A DNA stretch of 64,000 nt from Oxytricha trifallax (lineage: Eukaryota > Ciliophora > Spirotrichea > Sporadotrichida > Oxytrichidae). The notes beneath the pieces are model-generated. The model saw only the letters and a list, made by a program, of their open reading frames with translations. It had not been told where the DNA came from and did not search any database. The position numbers and the translations under genes were made by a program. The stretch spans positions 38,099 to 102,098 of the forward strand of contig ARYC01001330.1 of the NCBI GenBank assembly GCA_000711775.1, written 5' to 3'. Numbering within the stretch: position 1 is the first letter of the stretch; each line of letters begins with the position of its first letter. This document shows, one piece after another, positions 47,301 through 59,590 of the stretch.

Positions 47301-49688
47301 TACTTGATTAAACGAAGAAGTTATGGTTCTTTACATCTATTTTCAGTGAGTGAATGAATAAGTAATTTGGTTCTATTTAAATTAACTTATATAAATTTTA
47401 AATTCAAATAATTCATGCTTAATATTATAGTTACTTATATTTGATTATCTAACGGAGCAGCAGGTATCAAACAGCACAACTAGAACCTATAACAGCAACA
47501 ATTATAACGTAAAAATGCCTCACCCATGCCTTAATAACAGAACTATGCAACATCTAATGCTTCAAATACGCTTACCACATCAAGCAGGAATTAATAAATT
47601 GTCAGCAATTCTACATAGAAAAGCATAAAATCTACTTAAAACATCCAAAATATGCAAAATGCTAAGCAATTTAATTTTATTATATATTTTTACTAATAAA
47701 ATGCTCATACTAAGTATCTTAGTGGAGGGAATGAGCAATATCCACAATAATAAATTTATTGATTATTTTTAAATATCAGAAACTATTGGAAAACCTACCA
47801 CCTCAGCAGCAACTAGCCATGAGCTAACAGCATTATGAGACAATAAACTCACATGGATTTAATTCATCAAATAAAAAGAGCAGTGTCCATCATTAACTTC
47901 ATTAGCAAAGATCAAAGTCATATTATTATAAATTTATATGAATGTTTATAATAATTAATCAAAGCAAGACTTGAATACTGATGTAATGACTCTATCACAA
48001 GGTTCTCATTAAAAATTAAATCCTTCATAAGTTCTCAAACCACCCGAATTCAATGACCATATTGACAATCACAATATATAAATATTTATAGTTTTTTTTA
48101 TATATTTATTAAGTTATTTGAATGACTTAGTGACAGGTGAAGATTGTGATGATTTTGGCATTGCAGATGAAAGATTCGCTTCTCCAGATGCAAACAAGAT
48201 AATATTCCAGACACTCGATGACAACATCCAGGGTCTACTCTCTCAGGGGAGAAAGAGTCTTGAAAGCACAGGCGGACCTGGAGGCATTAAAAATTAGAAT
48301 GCTCAACAAATTATGTTGACAAGTACAGAAGACAGGTTGCTTGCTAACACCAACAACTATGATTAAATCAAGAAACACTTAGAGTAATTACCCACAATTT
48401 AAACATAAAGGATGTTTAATATTTTTACTAAATAATTATTATTAAAAAATTATAATTTCATAAGATTCTTTTCTATATTATTTAAGAATTATTGTAAACG
48501 AAAATTATATTATTTTTTATTTTTGCATTTTTGTATATAATTTGTGATGAATTAATAACAGTTAATAACACAGGAGGACAGAACAACAATCAAAACATGG
48601 TGTCTCTCCCCAGCCAACACACTTTTGACATGAACACAATGCAAAGCAACAACAAGAAATACAACCTCCATGTGAAGAGCAGTGATAAGTATGAGGATGC
48701 AAAGCAGTCAATTAGTTCTTTCCAACCTGGCTACAACAGGGATGGAATGACTTAAAGTGCTAACAATCCAGCAAGCTAATCCTCTTAAGACCAAATTAAC
48801 AACTCCAGGAATGGGACATAGAAGAAATAATTCGAATCATTGAAACAAAAGATCAGGGGGTAGTTCGATCAAACTCAGCACTCAGATCCTCACTCTATTC
48901 AAAGCGCAAATAAAACTCCTAATAAATCATCAACTCACTCCAAGAAATCCACTAATCATCATATAATGGGTAATTCAAGTGTAAATAACAATGCTCATTA
49001 ATAGCACTAGTAGATGATTCTAAATCAGAACAGAATGAGTTTAGAGTCAAATTAAGTTCTAATGATGATGCCAAATTCAAACACTCATCAAGCTACTGGA
49101 GGAATTGTTAACAGTGGTATTCCTATGAGTTCAACTTCAGCCAATGGTAGATAACTCTCTTTCTCACAAACTTCTTTTACTCAAAATGCAAACAACTATA
49201 GAAGTATCACTAATTTACAGCAGAGAAAGGGCAGCAATAATCATCATATTAGCTCTAATAATAAAGAGTTGTCAATTGAAAGCAAGAGATTAAGTGGTCA
49301 AAATAGATAAAGTTTTAAAGAATTCAGTCAGTAATCAAATAATAATCATGTTTAAACTGCTATTAATAACGACTAAAAGCTAATTAAGAGAAGTGCTACT
49401 GGAAAAGCTCTGCACCTTTAAGAGGCAAATTCACATTCACATAACTTTGGAAATAGTAACGGAAGTGGATTGCATAATTAATTACAGGCTTAATTTATGA
49501 ACTCAATGGGCAGCTCCTAATCTTTTTAGAATCCTAATTTTATGTCAAATACCAGTGGAAATCATTTGAATGGTTCTAAAAAACTCTATGCGACATCCAC
49601 AAACAACCCTTCAGCTTAGTCAACAGCTTAAATATAAAATATGCATCATTAATAGTAGCTACTACAATAGTAATAAGCAGCGGGAACT
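41353..49688 (+). CDS. Large Gln/Asn/Ser-rich ciliate protein gene (germline, many MDSs)
   Basis: ATG 41353 (MASHYENYGGAGQQSHSQAN). A Q/N-rich N-terminus, then a better-folded part at 44520-45400: CTFCNKTSAGG (possible Cys motif), SIFKDYLILDDINEFLKRSY, LPKLCSFYEKYSQVFPNYVV, KYMFKNIQRKQKLIDEQYQL, RIDELVDRFLLKD. I believe similar FKDYL/FYEKYS blocks occur in other ciliates; function unknown. Then long Q/N/S-rich segments (45965-46910, 47455-48415, 48555-49688) separated by AT-rich IESs. The frame is open up to the TBE at 49689, so the 3' end is missing or elsewhere. Intron 41457-41516; IESs 42173-42235, 42472-44157 (with a LINE), 44310-44373. Confidence 0.75.
41457..41516 (+). other. 60-nt intron in Q/N-rich gene
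   Basis: GTAAGTAGC...TATATAG; removal joins DFYRQ to GNNQSSQ in frame. An IES with pointer AGA is an alternative reading. Confidence 0.65.
42173..42235 (+). other. 63-bp IES, pointer TTCAAG
   Basis: TTCAAG at 42167-42172 and 42230-42235, same phase. Joining gives GYVQGSSDNFIDSN. The insert is AT-rich and in frame (63 bp). Confidence 0.65.
42487..44119 (-). mobile_element. LINE-like retroelement L2, 5'-truncated, (ATT)n tail
   Basis: A 13-bp target duplication TGATATTATAGTA lies at 42474-42486 and 44120-44132. On the - strand the element ends GGGGGTCCCCAGAGACCTCA ATGTGATC followed by an (ATT)n tail, as does copy L1 at 50346. Tail plus target duplication is the signature of target-primed reverse transcription. 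No reverse-transcriptase motif (YxDD) is present in the 1.6 kb body. Confidence 0.8.
42560..44119 (-). pseudogene. L2 protein-coding body, frameshifted
   Basis: First frame (about 44000-43630): GYSTLNQFQIHLTKLQYVTE, QLFQMLRLIAINNKFIRPQ. A slip in an A8 run near 43636 shifts to KYREYENNLNDSNRNSRLI and DDQEDWSSVEEQQEYDAYDK. A later frame (43260-42570): MVNNLSKDTLLEWMNKSDNQ, ITLVQFFRLLIMILMKN, then an acidic Glu/Lys-rich tail. Resembles a structural ORF1-type protein more than a polymerase; family not recognised. Confidence 0.5.
44310..44373 (+). other. 64-bp IES, pointer ATATTA
   Basis: ATATTA at 44304-44309 and 44368-44373, same phase; joining gives VMEINKYQNKRQLAKSQSQ and moves the reading into the long downstream frame. 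Confidence 0.7.
45415..45960 (+). other. AT-rich IES region in Q/N-rich gene
   Basis: Separates the conserved block (ends ...LLKY) from the next Q/N-rich segment. AT-rich, no feature. A similar IES-like stretch lies at 46915-47450. Exact pointers not resolved. Confidence 0.5.
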
Positions 49689-50345
49689 CAAAATCTCAAA
49701 ACCCCTTCAGTTGTTAGATTGAGTTTTTGATTGATACAAGTAGACAAATAGTTCATGCTTTATTAGGGTTTTAATTGGGTTTAAGTAGGGGTTTATAGTT
49801 TAAATGTAATGTAAATTAGCTATATTAGAGGTGTTTTAATTTTAATTTTCATTAATAGAGTACCTAGCCATCATGAGGCAACTTTCTAAACTTTATTTCT
49901 CCTATCCAACTTACAATTTAGTCTATTGTATGACCCGCTCTATAGTTAGGCTTAATGATTATAAACTCAGCCATATCTTTGATTTTACCTTTTATCTTTA
50001 TTTAATTCTAGATATTGCTGTATACTCTCCTTTGAATCTTTCTCATATTCTTACAGCTAAAGTAATCATTTCTTGGCATATTGCATTCAGCAATTATTGC
50101 TGCTAGAGCCCATATATCCTATTTATTATCACCATCTCCAGTCCTCCCTTTCTGGAAAGTATGCAGGAATACCATAAACGTTGCCAAATCCTGAAGCTTT
50201 AACTCCTTATGATCTATTCAAATGAATTATTACTACTATGAGAGGTGAAAAGTCAAGCATAATATTCTCAGGCTTCAAGTCTCTATGAACATATCCTAAA
50301 GTATGCAGGTCTTCAATGCCTTTGCAAACATTTATAAGAATAAGA

Positions 50346-51765
50346 ATTATTAAATAAGGAATTAACTTGTGAGACGACGGACCTATCTCACGAGCGATAC
50401 GAAAAATTCCTAAAAGACCAGGGTTACTACAAAAACCCGGCTACAGAGTATGAGGTACAATACAATGACTACCTCGGAATAACTTTTAAACTTGGGGCAG
50501 CAAATGAAAGACCCCCGCGAAAAAACGAAAGTATACTCTGTAAACCATAGAGCCACCAAGAAATCTTGGAAGAAAGAGCGCTCCTCCGTGACTGGGTTTT
50601 AAACCCAGATCTAGCCTCACATTGGGAATCAATCGATTTAAAAATTAGAGAATAAAAAAAGTCTCACTTCTACCATCAGTTTTCTGACACAGACTCAGAC
50701 TAATGGCAAGATGACAAACTAGAAGAGGATCTAGACTTTGTAGAAAGATACTACTTAGATAGAAAAACCCAAGTCCCAAAGCAACTTCAACAGGAAGTAG
50801 CCAACAGAAAACTTAAGTAAAAACTGATCCACGAGAAAGAGATGTAAGAACACTATGCGTACAGACACTAAACCTTCTTCTACAAGAACGATAAGTAACA
50901 ATCTTATCAAAAAACACCCTACACTCAAAGATTTTTCAACTCAAAAAAGTAAGAGACTTATAGCTCCCATATTCAATAGGTCACTACTCCCAAGTCACTC
51001 CAATCAACTTAAGGCCAAACCCCTTAAAAAATGGAGGAAATACATATACCAAAAACAACATAACAGTCAAGTAAAGACTCTAATTTATAAGTAAAAATTA
51101 ACTTGGGACTAGAAAATGAAGAAGAAGATAGAGAAGCCATAACAGAACAGGAAGAGAAAAAAGAAACAAACATACACCCTTCTACACCTTCCCCATCTTT
51201 CTCAGTACTAAATATGGAAGACTTTTCATCCCTCTCAGTACTAAATAGTAATACTCCTAATACGTCACAGACCAGTATATTTGACCAGAATCTGACCAGA
51301 ACCTAAACTTCTTCCAATATCCCGACCATAATCAAACAACAACCATACAAATTCTACCATAGAATACTATATAGTAATTCTATAATAACACATGCTTGGG
51401 ATAACAAACTCAGAAGCCTGGAAAAACTTATTTTAATCTAGAATCCTGACCCACTACCATACAATTAAAATATAGACTTAATAGACTCACGAGATGAACT
51501 AAATCTACAAGTACTATACTAGCAATGGAAAAGAATAAGACTCAAAAAAGCTGAAGCCAATAAGTAACTCAGGAGATAACTTAACAGAGAGCAACAGACC
51601 TACTATTACAGAGGACTCCATAAAAACATGAGATTAGACATAATAAGAAACAAGAACATCAGAAAAGGAAAGATCAAGTTTAAGAACAAAGACAAAGAAA
51701 AACTCATATGGAGGACTCGGAATATCAGAGGCATAGAACTGACGGAGTTTCACACTACGAATTGA
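50346..51765 (+). CDS. L1 open reading frame, ~470 codons, uninterrupted
   Basis: Open from the 5' truncation point to TGA 51763-51765 with Gln code and no in-frame TGA. Features: HERYEKFLKDQGYYKNPATE, an acidic region DSDQWQDDKLEEDLDFVERY, a Ser/Thr/Pro-rich linker (STPSPSFSVLNMEDFSSLS), and a basic C-terminus LHKNMRLDIIRNKNIRKGKI. No reverse transcriptase, endonuclease or zinc-knuckle motif was seen. Either the C-terminal part of a polyprotein or an ORF1-like nucleic-acid-binding protein. The intact frame suggests a recent insertion. Confidence 0.7.
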
Positions 51766-51888
51766 AAATATTGAATTACTAAGATGTTGACAAATATCTT
51801 AAATTCATATATACTTAAAAGGGCTTGACCTTTACATATATAAAAACATATATTCGATCGGGGGTCCCCAGAGACCTCAATGTGATCA

Positions 51889-51950
<62 letters not shown>

Positions 51951-52030
51951 CATTATCAATATTATGTATAGTATGATATTTTATAATTATTATTATTATT
52001 GTTATTATTATTATTATTATCACCATTTTA

Positions 52031-52108
<78 letters not shown>
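50346..52108 (+). mobile_element. LINE-like retroelement L1, 5'-truncated, long (ATT)n tail
   Basis: The target duplication TATAAGAATAAGA is at 50333-50345 and 52109-52121. The 3' end GATCGGGGGTCCCCAGAGAC CTCAATGTGATC is followed by ~225 bp of ATT repeats with two interruptions. Inserted into the kinase-like gene of a TBE. No YxDD motif; the 5' part is missing. Confidence 0.85.
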
Positions 52109-52112
<4 letters not shown>

Positions 52113-53556
52113 AGAATAAGAGGCAACTCCTCTGGTATCCTTTAATCTCAAATGTAGTCTCAATATAAATCTGCTTTGTCTATCTCTTGACCTCGTAAGT
52201 GCTTGGTATTCATTTACGATTTCCTTTTGATACTTGTCATCGCATTTGAAGTAGTTGAATGGATAAATCTTTTAAGTAAACTGCTTATCATATATGACCT
52301 TTTTCTCTAACTTGTCATTAAGTATTAGATACCTTTCTTTACATTCTTCAAGGTCAATTACATTTAAAATTGGAAGCTTTGGTTCTTGTTTCTAACAGAG
52401 TGATTTTCATTCTCTCAGAAGCAGGGAGGTTTCTCACTGCTTTAATTAACTTAATTTCTTTCTTTACTCTTTGTTCCAAAGTTTCTAAAGGGTCTCTTGG
52501 CTTTCTTTTTTGAAGGAAGACCTCACCAGTCTCAGGATCTATGACTTCAAACTTCTTGCCATGATGGTTTTAAAGGTGAACTTTTAAACCCCTTGAATGA
52601 TTATATTGCTTATTGCAATAAGAGCAGAAATATTTTCCATCTATCTTATCATGCTTAAGATAGAGCTTGGGCATGTTAGAATGTTGCTCTATGATATAAC
52701 GATTAAGAGCAGATTTATAAGTGAAGTTATTCTCAAACTCTTAACATAAATATAATGCCTTAATTTCTTTTTTTCAACCATTTTTATTCGGATTTCGCAT
52801 TGAATTTTATAGCTCTGCATTTCTATTTAACAACTGAATTGTTATTCAAAGTCTGAGTCCTAACGTTAGAGAATTTCAGATTCGTATAAGGTAGAGGCAT
52901 CGCAAGTCTCAATTTTCATTTAATTCATGAAAGAAAGTTTTTGCTGGCTCGTGCCAAGCTATGCCGCTTTTTTTAATAAGTTGCTGTTTATTTAATAATG
53001 TAAATAATTATACAGGTTGTTTAAATTTTACCTGTATAAACGAGTAAAAGCATATTCTCAAAGATTTAGATAGGTTTAATGAGAAAAAGTGCGAAACATT
53101 TGTTTAATATTTCTTAATTTTAGAGATTATTATTATTCTATTCATCAATATTATTCATTAAAATCCACCTAAATGTGTTTTGGGAAGTTAGGTGGTGCTC
53201 CTAAATCTGTTTTAGTAAATTTAGGAGGGGAAGTAAAAAAATTTAATTTTTTGATGCACCACCTAATACAGTTTTGGACTTTAATTTAACCTCCTAATTA
53301 AGATTTAAATAAATTAGGAGGACCTCCTAAAATAATTAAACATTATTAGGAGCAATTTAATAGAGATAGATTGATAAAAATGGAAATCAATCTGTGAAAC
53401 TTTGATCAAGTTTTTTAATGTTTTTATATCTTTTCAAGGTCGACCTCCAGTAGGTCCTCCTTATTTAGTAGTAATAATTTAATAAACTTAGGATGGATAT
53501 CCATAATTTTAAATTTCATTATCATTTCTAGAAAGAAGAAGCAAGATAGAGTCTAT

Positions 53557-54003
53557 GAATGATGCAATGAAGAGAATTTAATCTCAAGATTTAATAGAAA
53601 AAATTTCGAAGTAAAGAGGACCTCTATAGATACTTGGTTTAGTAAGGTAAACTTTTAACTAATTCTAATTTATTAACCATAGTTGGATTGTTCTTTCCAA
53701 CCCTGGAAGGAACAAAAATCTCGTTTTTAAAAGCATTGCTAAGCGAAGAGAAAAAAGCTTTTATGACTAATGAAATTAGGATGATAGAGATACCTAACTA
53801 CCCTGAAATATCAGTATAAAATCTCAATGATGATGCTATGAGTGTTCCAGATGATGCTCTCTACCTTCCATTAAAGCTGAAACTCTCTAATAAGTTGCCA
53901 GAGAGAAATTTCTTCTTTGGTGTTCTTGGAACTCCTAAACCTGAGTACTTAAACGAAGTAATTTAAGAAGCTCACAAGAAACGATTTAGAATCTCTAAAA
54001 AAA
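53557..54003 (+). pseudogene. TBE 22 kDa-class gene, truncated
   Basis: The first ATG seen in other copies is ATA; the second (MNDAMKRIQSQDLIEK) is in frame. The first intron (GTAAAC...CCATAG, about 53647-53682) is present, then GLFFPTLEGTKISFLKALLS, IEIPNYPEISV and LPERNFFFGVLGTPKPEY. Truncated at ~54003 in KKRF. Confidence 0.7.
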
Positions 54004-54005
54004 AA

Positions 54006-54849
54006 TGATACTATAACTAAATTGGGATTCAAGATTATCATTTTTTTAAATTCAAATTTAACTAGATTTTTTTTTCAATTAAATAAAAACAACTTCAATA
54101 GAGAAGCATCTACATTTCAATTATTTATTTGATTAAAAATTGACATAATTTGTTATTTTTGAAAGAATTATTCAGAAAGATTGTTTTTTTATATAAATTA
54201 AATGAATAATACTGTATTTTAATTTATATTAAAAAATTAAACAATAATTTTATCAATTAATTTAAATTTGAGCAAAATGATCGATTATATATCAATATAA
54301 GTTGTTTATAAAAAATTTCTTTATTTTTTGGATCAATCTTTAATAATTTCCCATTATTATAGGATCCAAACATTCTCATAAATATATATTGATCTGATAT
54401 GTAATTTTCATGTATTAAAGCGTTTTCATGATACCGATCTTAAAAAAAAATTTTTAATAAAAATATTCACTTGAAAGGAAATGAAAATCATATTATTCAT
54501 TTATGTAATGATAAGTTAAATTTGTGTTGAGCATTTATTTTATATACGATTAGTATTTGTTTGGAATCACTTTCATTAAAAAAAATTAATTTAAATTATC
54601 AATCAAACTATTAGAATCTTTTTGATAGAGTTATAATGGCAGAGCATACTTTTCGTTGTAGGACTTAAACTTATAATAATAACATGCTTTACATTATGTT
54701 ATATCAATAACTTTAAAATGTAATTAATCTCAGGAAGGATTTTTTAAAAATTATTTCCCCATATTTATGCATTAAAAAATTTTCTTATAAAGAATAACGA
54801 AGTATTCATGCCAACTCTAAATAAATAATACTTAAGATTTACTTATCTT
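54006..54849. other. AT-rich DNA, no gene recognised
   Basis: AT-rich sequence beyond the truncated TBE. No supported feature. Confidence 0.5.
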
Positions 54850-55635
54850 TAATATAATCCACTGCAAGTATCTTAATGTTACTAAAGTTTTTCAGTTCAT
54901 CAATGATTTTCTTTAAACTCATTGATTTCTATTTATTTAAATAATTTTTGTATCTGTTGAAATTTAATAGTATATTAAAAATATTTCAAAATTAGTTTTG
55001 GATGAATTCTAAATGATATTTTTATTTTATGTTTTATAGAAAGTCTTTTTCAATTTTTTATCAAATAATTTGTCCAAGAATATTTTAGGATATGAATTTT
55101 TTAGAAATTTTTAATATATTCTTCTTTTGAAAGAGCTAGAACTCTTAAAGCCTATTGCTCTTTCAATAATTATCTTTTAAAGTAATTATCTTAGAATAAT
55201 AAATTTAATTCATTTTAATCTTTTTGAAGATCTTATTTTACATTTAATGAAGTGATAAATTTTTAATTTGATTATTTTCTTCAATGTCAAAGTTTTCAAA
55301 TTAGTCATTATAAGCTTGCTGAATTCACAATCTAATAAATCACCATTAACATTATTTTATTCTTGATATTCAAATATATTTTAATTGATATTGTTTTAGT
55401 TTTTTTATGAGGCAGAACATTTAATTTGATAATCAGCAGAATTTATAATAGAATTTTCATTATCAGACATTAAATAAAATTATAATAAATCTGGAATTTA
55501 TGAAAAACTCTATTATATAGAGAAGGGCTCCTTGATCTGAATTTCGTCTTTTGGATCAAATTTAAAGTTCTCTATTTGTAACTTTTTCTTACTTTAAGTT
55601 GACTGATTTTAAGTGTATTCATCAATTTAATCATT
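54850..55635 (-). CDS. Unidentified gene, 3' coding segments, split by TBE copy D
   Basis: Open - strand frame from 55635 to about 55217: NDQIDEYTQNQSTQSKKKLQ, IENFKFDPKDEIQIKEPFSI, then LMSDNENSIINSADYQIKCS and FSKLIMTNLKTLTLKKIIKL. Further protein-like blocks at about 55150-55040 and 54945-54850 (MSLKKIIDELKNFSNIKILA). Leu/Ile/Lys spacing hints at leucine-rich-repeat-like structure, weakly. The frame continues upstream across the TBE at 59735-59810. Product not recognised. Confidence 0.55.
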
Positions 55636-55809
55636 CAAAACCCCAAAACCCTTTCAGTAGTTTGATTGAGTTTTTGATTGATAAAAGTAGACTATTAGTT
55701 CATACTTTATTAGGGTTTTAATAGGGTTTATGTAGGGGTTTAATGTTTAAATATTAGTAATTTAAGTGAGTATAACAAGCGAATTTTTAAAATATTTCAC
55801 ACAAACATA

Positions 55810-57226
55810 AGCTGAGAGTCATATGGCAGTTCTCTGAAATTTATCTTTCTAAGTTGATATTTGATTGTTTCTATTGTTTGTTAATTCTCTTAGCTTGTCT
55901 TGATAATAGTTGAGTATGCAAGTTCTCTGAGACCTCCATTTATTTTATTTTTATCGAGATATTGTTTATTTCTCTGCTTAGAATATCTCTCACCCCTGCA
56001 GCTAAAGTAATCGTTTCCTGGCATGTCGCTCCCTATTAATATAACTGCTAGAGTCCAGATATCCCATTAAGTGTCTCCATCTCTCCAATCCTCTCTCTCT
56101 GGGAAATATCCAGGAGTGCCGTATACATTTCCTATGCAGAGGCTTGCACTCTTTGAGCTCTGTTGATGTCAATAATATAAACTCAAAGAGGCTAAACCCA
56201 TCATAATGTTCTTTAGCTTTAAGTCTCTATGAACATAACCTAGCTTGTGAAGCTCTTCAATCCCTTCAACTATCTGCTATACTATCTAGCTAATTTATCT
56301 CTGACATCTATTGTCAGATAAGAATTCTCTAAGTCATTTCAAGTAAAGGAAGCCTGAAGGCTACATGATCTTTACCAAGTAAAATAGCATCAAGCGAGAT
56401 GATATGCCTGCACTCATTTAACTTTGCCTTTTAAAGAGCATAATACTCATAAGCAAATTCCATTTGGAACTTGTCATTAGCAAGGAAGTAATTGAATGGA
56501 TATATCTTGTAAGCATATTAGTCATCTGTATGACTCTCTTCTCTATTTTTTCTTCAAGAGTGAGGTAGCTTTCTAGGCAAGAATCTAAGTCAATAATTTT
56601 TAATATGGGGATCTTCATTTCCTCTATTTTAACCATGATTTTATTGATCTCAGAGACTGGAAAGTTCTTGGCTGCTTTCTTCATTTTACTTACTTCTAGA
56701 CTTCAACTCTAAATGACTCCACTGGGTTTCTTGATCTTCTCTTTTAGAGGAATCTATTCCCTGTAGGTTCATGAATAAATACAAAACTTTGATTATGCTT
56801 ATTCAAATGAACTTTGAGGTCTCTTGTATGAGAATATGGCTTCTCCACAGACATACTTCCCATTTTTCTTTTAATGCTTGAGATATAACCTTGGCATATC
56901 GTTGTGTATATCTCTCAAGTGTCTCTTATAAGTTGACTTGTAAGGAAAACTTTATTGCATTATTTGCATTAATAGTCAACTTTGGCTGGTATTTATTAAT
57001 GCTCTATGGCGGGTTGTTTAACCTCCTCCTCAATTTGCACAGCTTCTATGATAACCTCCAACTTAACTTAGATTTAAATCTCAAAGCTAGACTGGTCAAA
57101 GTTGTCATAAGTAGGATATCACTGAGTACAAGCGTCTCTGGTCTCTACTTTTCTTGGTTGCTGGAATGATAACTTTTATTGACTTGATCCAAGTAATGCC
57201 GCTCTTCTCAAAAGGTTAACGCTCAT
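55810..57226 (-). pseudogene. TBE 57 kDa-class gene (diverged kinase-like)
   Basis: ATG 57224-57226 (MSVNLLRRAALLGSSQQKL). The zinc-finger region is readable, with a frame break near 56700. The kinase motif reads VHRDLKLKNIMM, with the conserved Pro and Glu of HRDLKPEN changed. The C-terminal end differs from the other copies and was not pinned down. Non-functional as a kinase by these changes. Confidence 0.65.
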
Positions 57227-57786
57227 TTTAGTTTACTGATATATTTTATTATAATAATGATAAAATATATCTTGATACACTATAATAGGAGAGTATAAGG
57301 CACTCTGGTAGATTCTTTGCTGAGAGGTAAGAAAATGAACTAACCATAAAAGACTCTTAGTTGACATATTTTATGAGAATTTTATACATTTTAGTAAATT
57401 AAAATACTCCTAATGAAGTTTTGTTTCTCTAGGAGGTCCTCCAAATCAAGTTTGAACTTAATTTGGAGGTAAAGTTATTAAACTTTTTTGAATTTAATAT
57501 GCTCCTAATTAAGTTTTAACCTTAAAATTTAACTCCTAATAAAGTTTGAACTTAATTTGGACGACCTCCTAAAATAATTAAACATTATTAGGAGCAATTT
57601 AATGGAGATAGATTGATAAAAATGGAAATCAATCTGTGATTGGAGCAAGTATTTCAATGCTTATCCGCATATCTTTTCAAGGTTGACCTCCAGTAGGTCC
57701 TCCCTATTTAGTAGAAAGATTTTAATAAACTTAGAATGAATCCATAATTTTAAATTTCATTAACATTTCTAGAAAGAAGAAGCAAG
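57227..57786. promoter_or_regulatory. Divergent spacer of TBE copy D
   Basis: Carries the same inverted AGGAGGACCTCCTAAA / CTCCTAAT modules and AGGAGCAATTTAATGGAGAT box as copies B, E and G. Presumed shared control region of the two divergent genes. Confidence 0.45.
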
Positions 57787-58530
57787 ATGGAGTCTATGAA
57801 TGATGCAATGAAGAGAATTAAATCTCAAGATTTAATAGAGAAATTTCGAAGTAAAGAGGACCTTTATAGATATTTGGTATAGCAAGGTAAATTCTTAAGT
57901 AACATTAATAAATCCATTATAGTTGAATTGTTCTTGACTTAAGAGGGAACTAAAATCTCATTCTTAAAAGCCTTACTGAGTGAAGAGAAAAAAGCTTTTA
58001 AGTCTAATGAAATTAGGATAATAGAGATACCTAACTACCCTGAAATATCAGTGACAAACCTATATGACGATGCTATGAGCGATCCGGACGTAGCACTCTA
58101 CCTTCCATCAAAGCTACATCTCTCTAATAAGTTGCCAGAGAGAAACTTCTTCTTTGCTGTTCTTGCAACTCTGAAACCTGAGTACTTAAATGAAGTTATA
58201 TAAGAAGCTCATAAGAAACGATACAGCATCTCTCCTGAAGAGGGTATTAAAATAAGCGACACCTGGCTCTAGGAACTACAGAAGCATCCATTAATATCAA
58301 GTAAGCTTAGTCTTCTAACTTAATAGAAAAACATGGCACTGCCATATACATGATGAAAGAGCGCAGCAAATTAAACAGAGAGAGAAAGTCTCAAGTAAAA
58401 CATGAATTGAGTAAGAGACTCTTCAAAGATTTCTAAAAGCCAGAGGAGATGAACATAGATGCAGGGGCCGGCACAAGAGAAGAAACATGGGACCAGGCAA
58501 GCCTTAAGATGAAGAAAAGAAAGAGAAGCC
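57787..58530 (+). pseudogene. TBE 22 kDa-class gene, nearly full length
   Basis: ATG 57787 (MESMNDAMKRIKSQDLIEKF). A 36-nt intron at 57887-57922, then LFLTQEGTKISFLKALLSEE, IEIPNYPEISVTNLYDDAMS, LPERNFFFAVLATLKPEYLN; the second 26-nt intron (GTAAGC...AATAG) lies near 58300. A one-base loss near 58475 (GAGTREE instead of GAGTKRR) ruins the C-terminus. Confidence 0.7.
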
Positions 58531-58567
58531 AAATCACTTTACGGGCAAATTTAATATGTGAACATAT

Positions 58568-59590
58568 TCATTCGTTTAAATCTAATACTTATTTATAAAC
58601 ACAAAATCTCCCTTCTCTGCGCACACTTTAGCTTTCTCATCACTAACTCTTTTAGCAGCACTCTTAATAAAATCTACTGTATCTATCTTCAAGTCGTGCA
58701 TCAAATGATATAACAGCAATTTCTTAAAATTACCTTTCAATAAACCCCAATATAATTTAATTCCATTGAACTAAGGGGTGTAAGGAACATTAAATACAGG
58801 TGTTATATTTAGCCTTTCATATTCCTTTCTTGAGTCTTTAGTTTTATGGACTGATAAGTTATCAACGAATAGAATAATCTCTTAGTCAGCGTACTTATCT
58901 CTGAGTTATTGCAAGAACTTAATATAATATTCAGTCTTTATAGAACGAGGGTGAATAACATAAGTCTAGAGGCCACTATCTTCACTTATTCCACCAAGAA
59001 TAGCATGAGTTTAAACCTTAACCTTTTAGTCATAAACTTCTATATTACTATACCTCTTGTACCAAGACCTTGATATAAAGGTATTGAATGTAAATACAGC
59101 CTCATCAGCGATACTTAAGACCTCTGCATTAAATCAAATATATAATTTAAATTAGTCTTATAAAATGGAACATTAAAGTCAATCACTCTCTTGATGCGAT
59201 TAACTGTCTTGTAAAATATTCCATTCTTTTTATATATGTTCGCTATAGATTAAGCAGAGATGTGAAGCTCAGGAAATTGGCGATGAAACATCACAGCCCT
59301 CTAGGCTAGAGAGAAATGAGCCCAGATTTAAGAGTCTTATCATTAATAAGATATTCAAGATGATGCTGCTAAAATTTTAAGGGTCTCTTAGGCTAGAATT
59401 AAGATGCTATCTCTTTAAATTCAATGCTAATAGACAGTGAGACCTCACAGTTGCTGGAGATTTATGGAGTACCTTGCTATAGACGTATAATTCAGAACAG
59501 GCTTGAGTTATTCACTATATTCATCACAACAATATCGCAACTTAAACAATAAATCTATATACTCGCTGTCATAAACTGACCCCAAACCTT
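58568..59590 (-). pseudogene. TBE transposase, damaged
   Basis: The - strand reading ends at TGA 58568-58570. FVDNLSVHKT and NGIKLYWGLLKG-type blocks are present. Lesions: start codon absent (ACAAGG in place of ATGCGA), a one-base loss near 59475 (ARLLHK region), and a ~25-30 bp deletion near 59110 removing the residues after the first acidic motif. Confidence 0.7.

Larger units (their letters stand above)
49871..52990 (-). pseudogene. TBE 57 kDa-class gene split by a LINE
   Basis: C-terminal kinase-like part at 49871-50345 (GYVHRDLKPENIMLD; the DFG-equivalent reads IIHLNRS, so the Asp is lost); N-terminal zinc-finger part at 52109-52990. The two parts join at the target site of L1. The ATG region is altered (AACAGCAAC instead of ATGAGCAGTAAC). 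Confidence 0.75.
49689..54005 (-). mobile_element. Truncated TBE (copy G) carrying a LINE insertion
   Basis: Left end CAAAATCTCAAAACCCC then TTCAGTTGTTAGATTGAG, preceded by ACT (ANT target). Contains the 57 kDa-class gene (-), split by L1 at 50346-52108, then the start of the 22 kDa-class gene (+). It stops abruptly at about 54005 within the 22 kDa gene; transposase and right terminus are absent. Confidence 0.85.
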
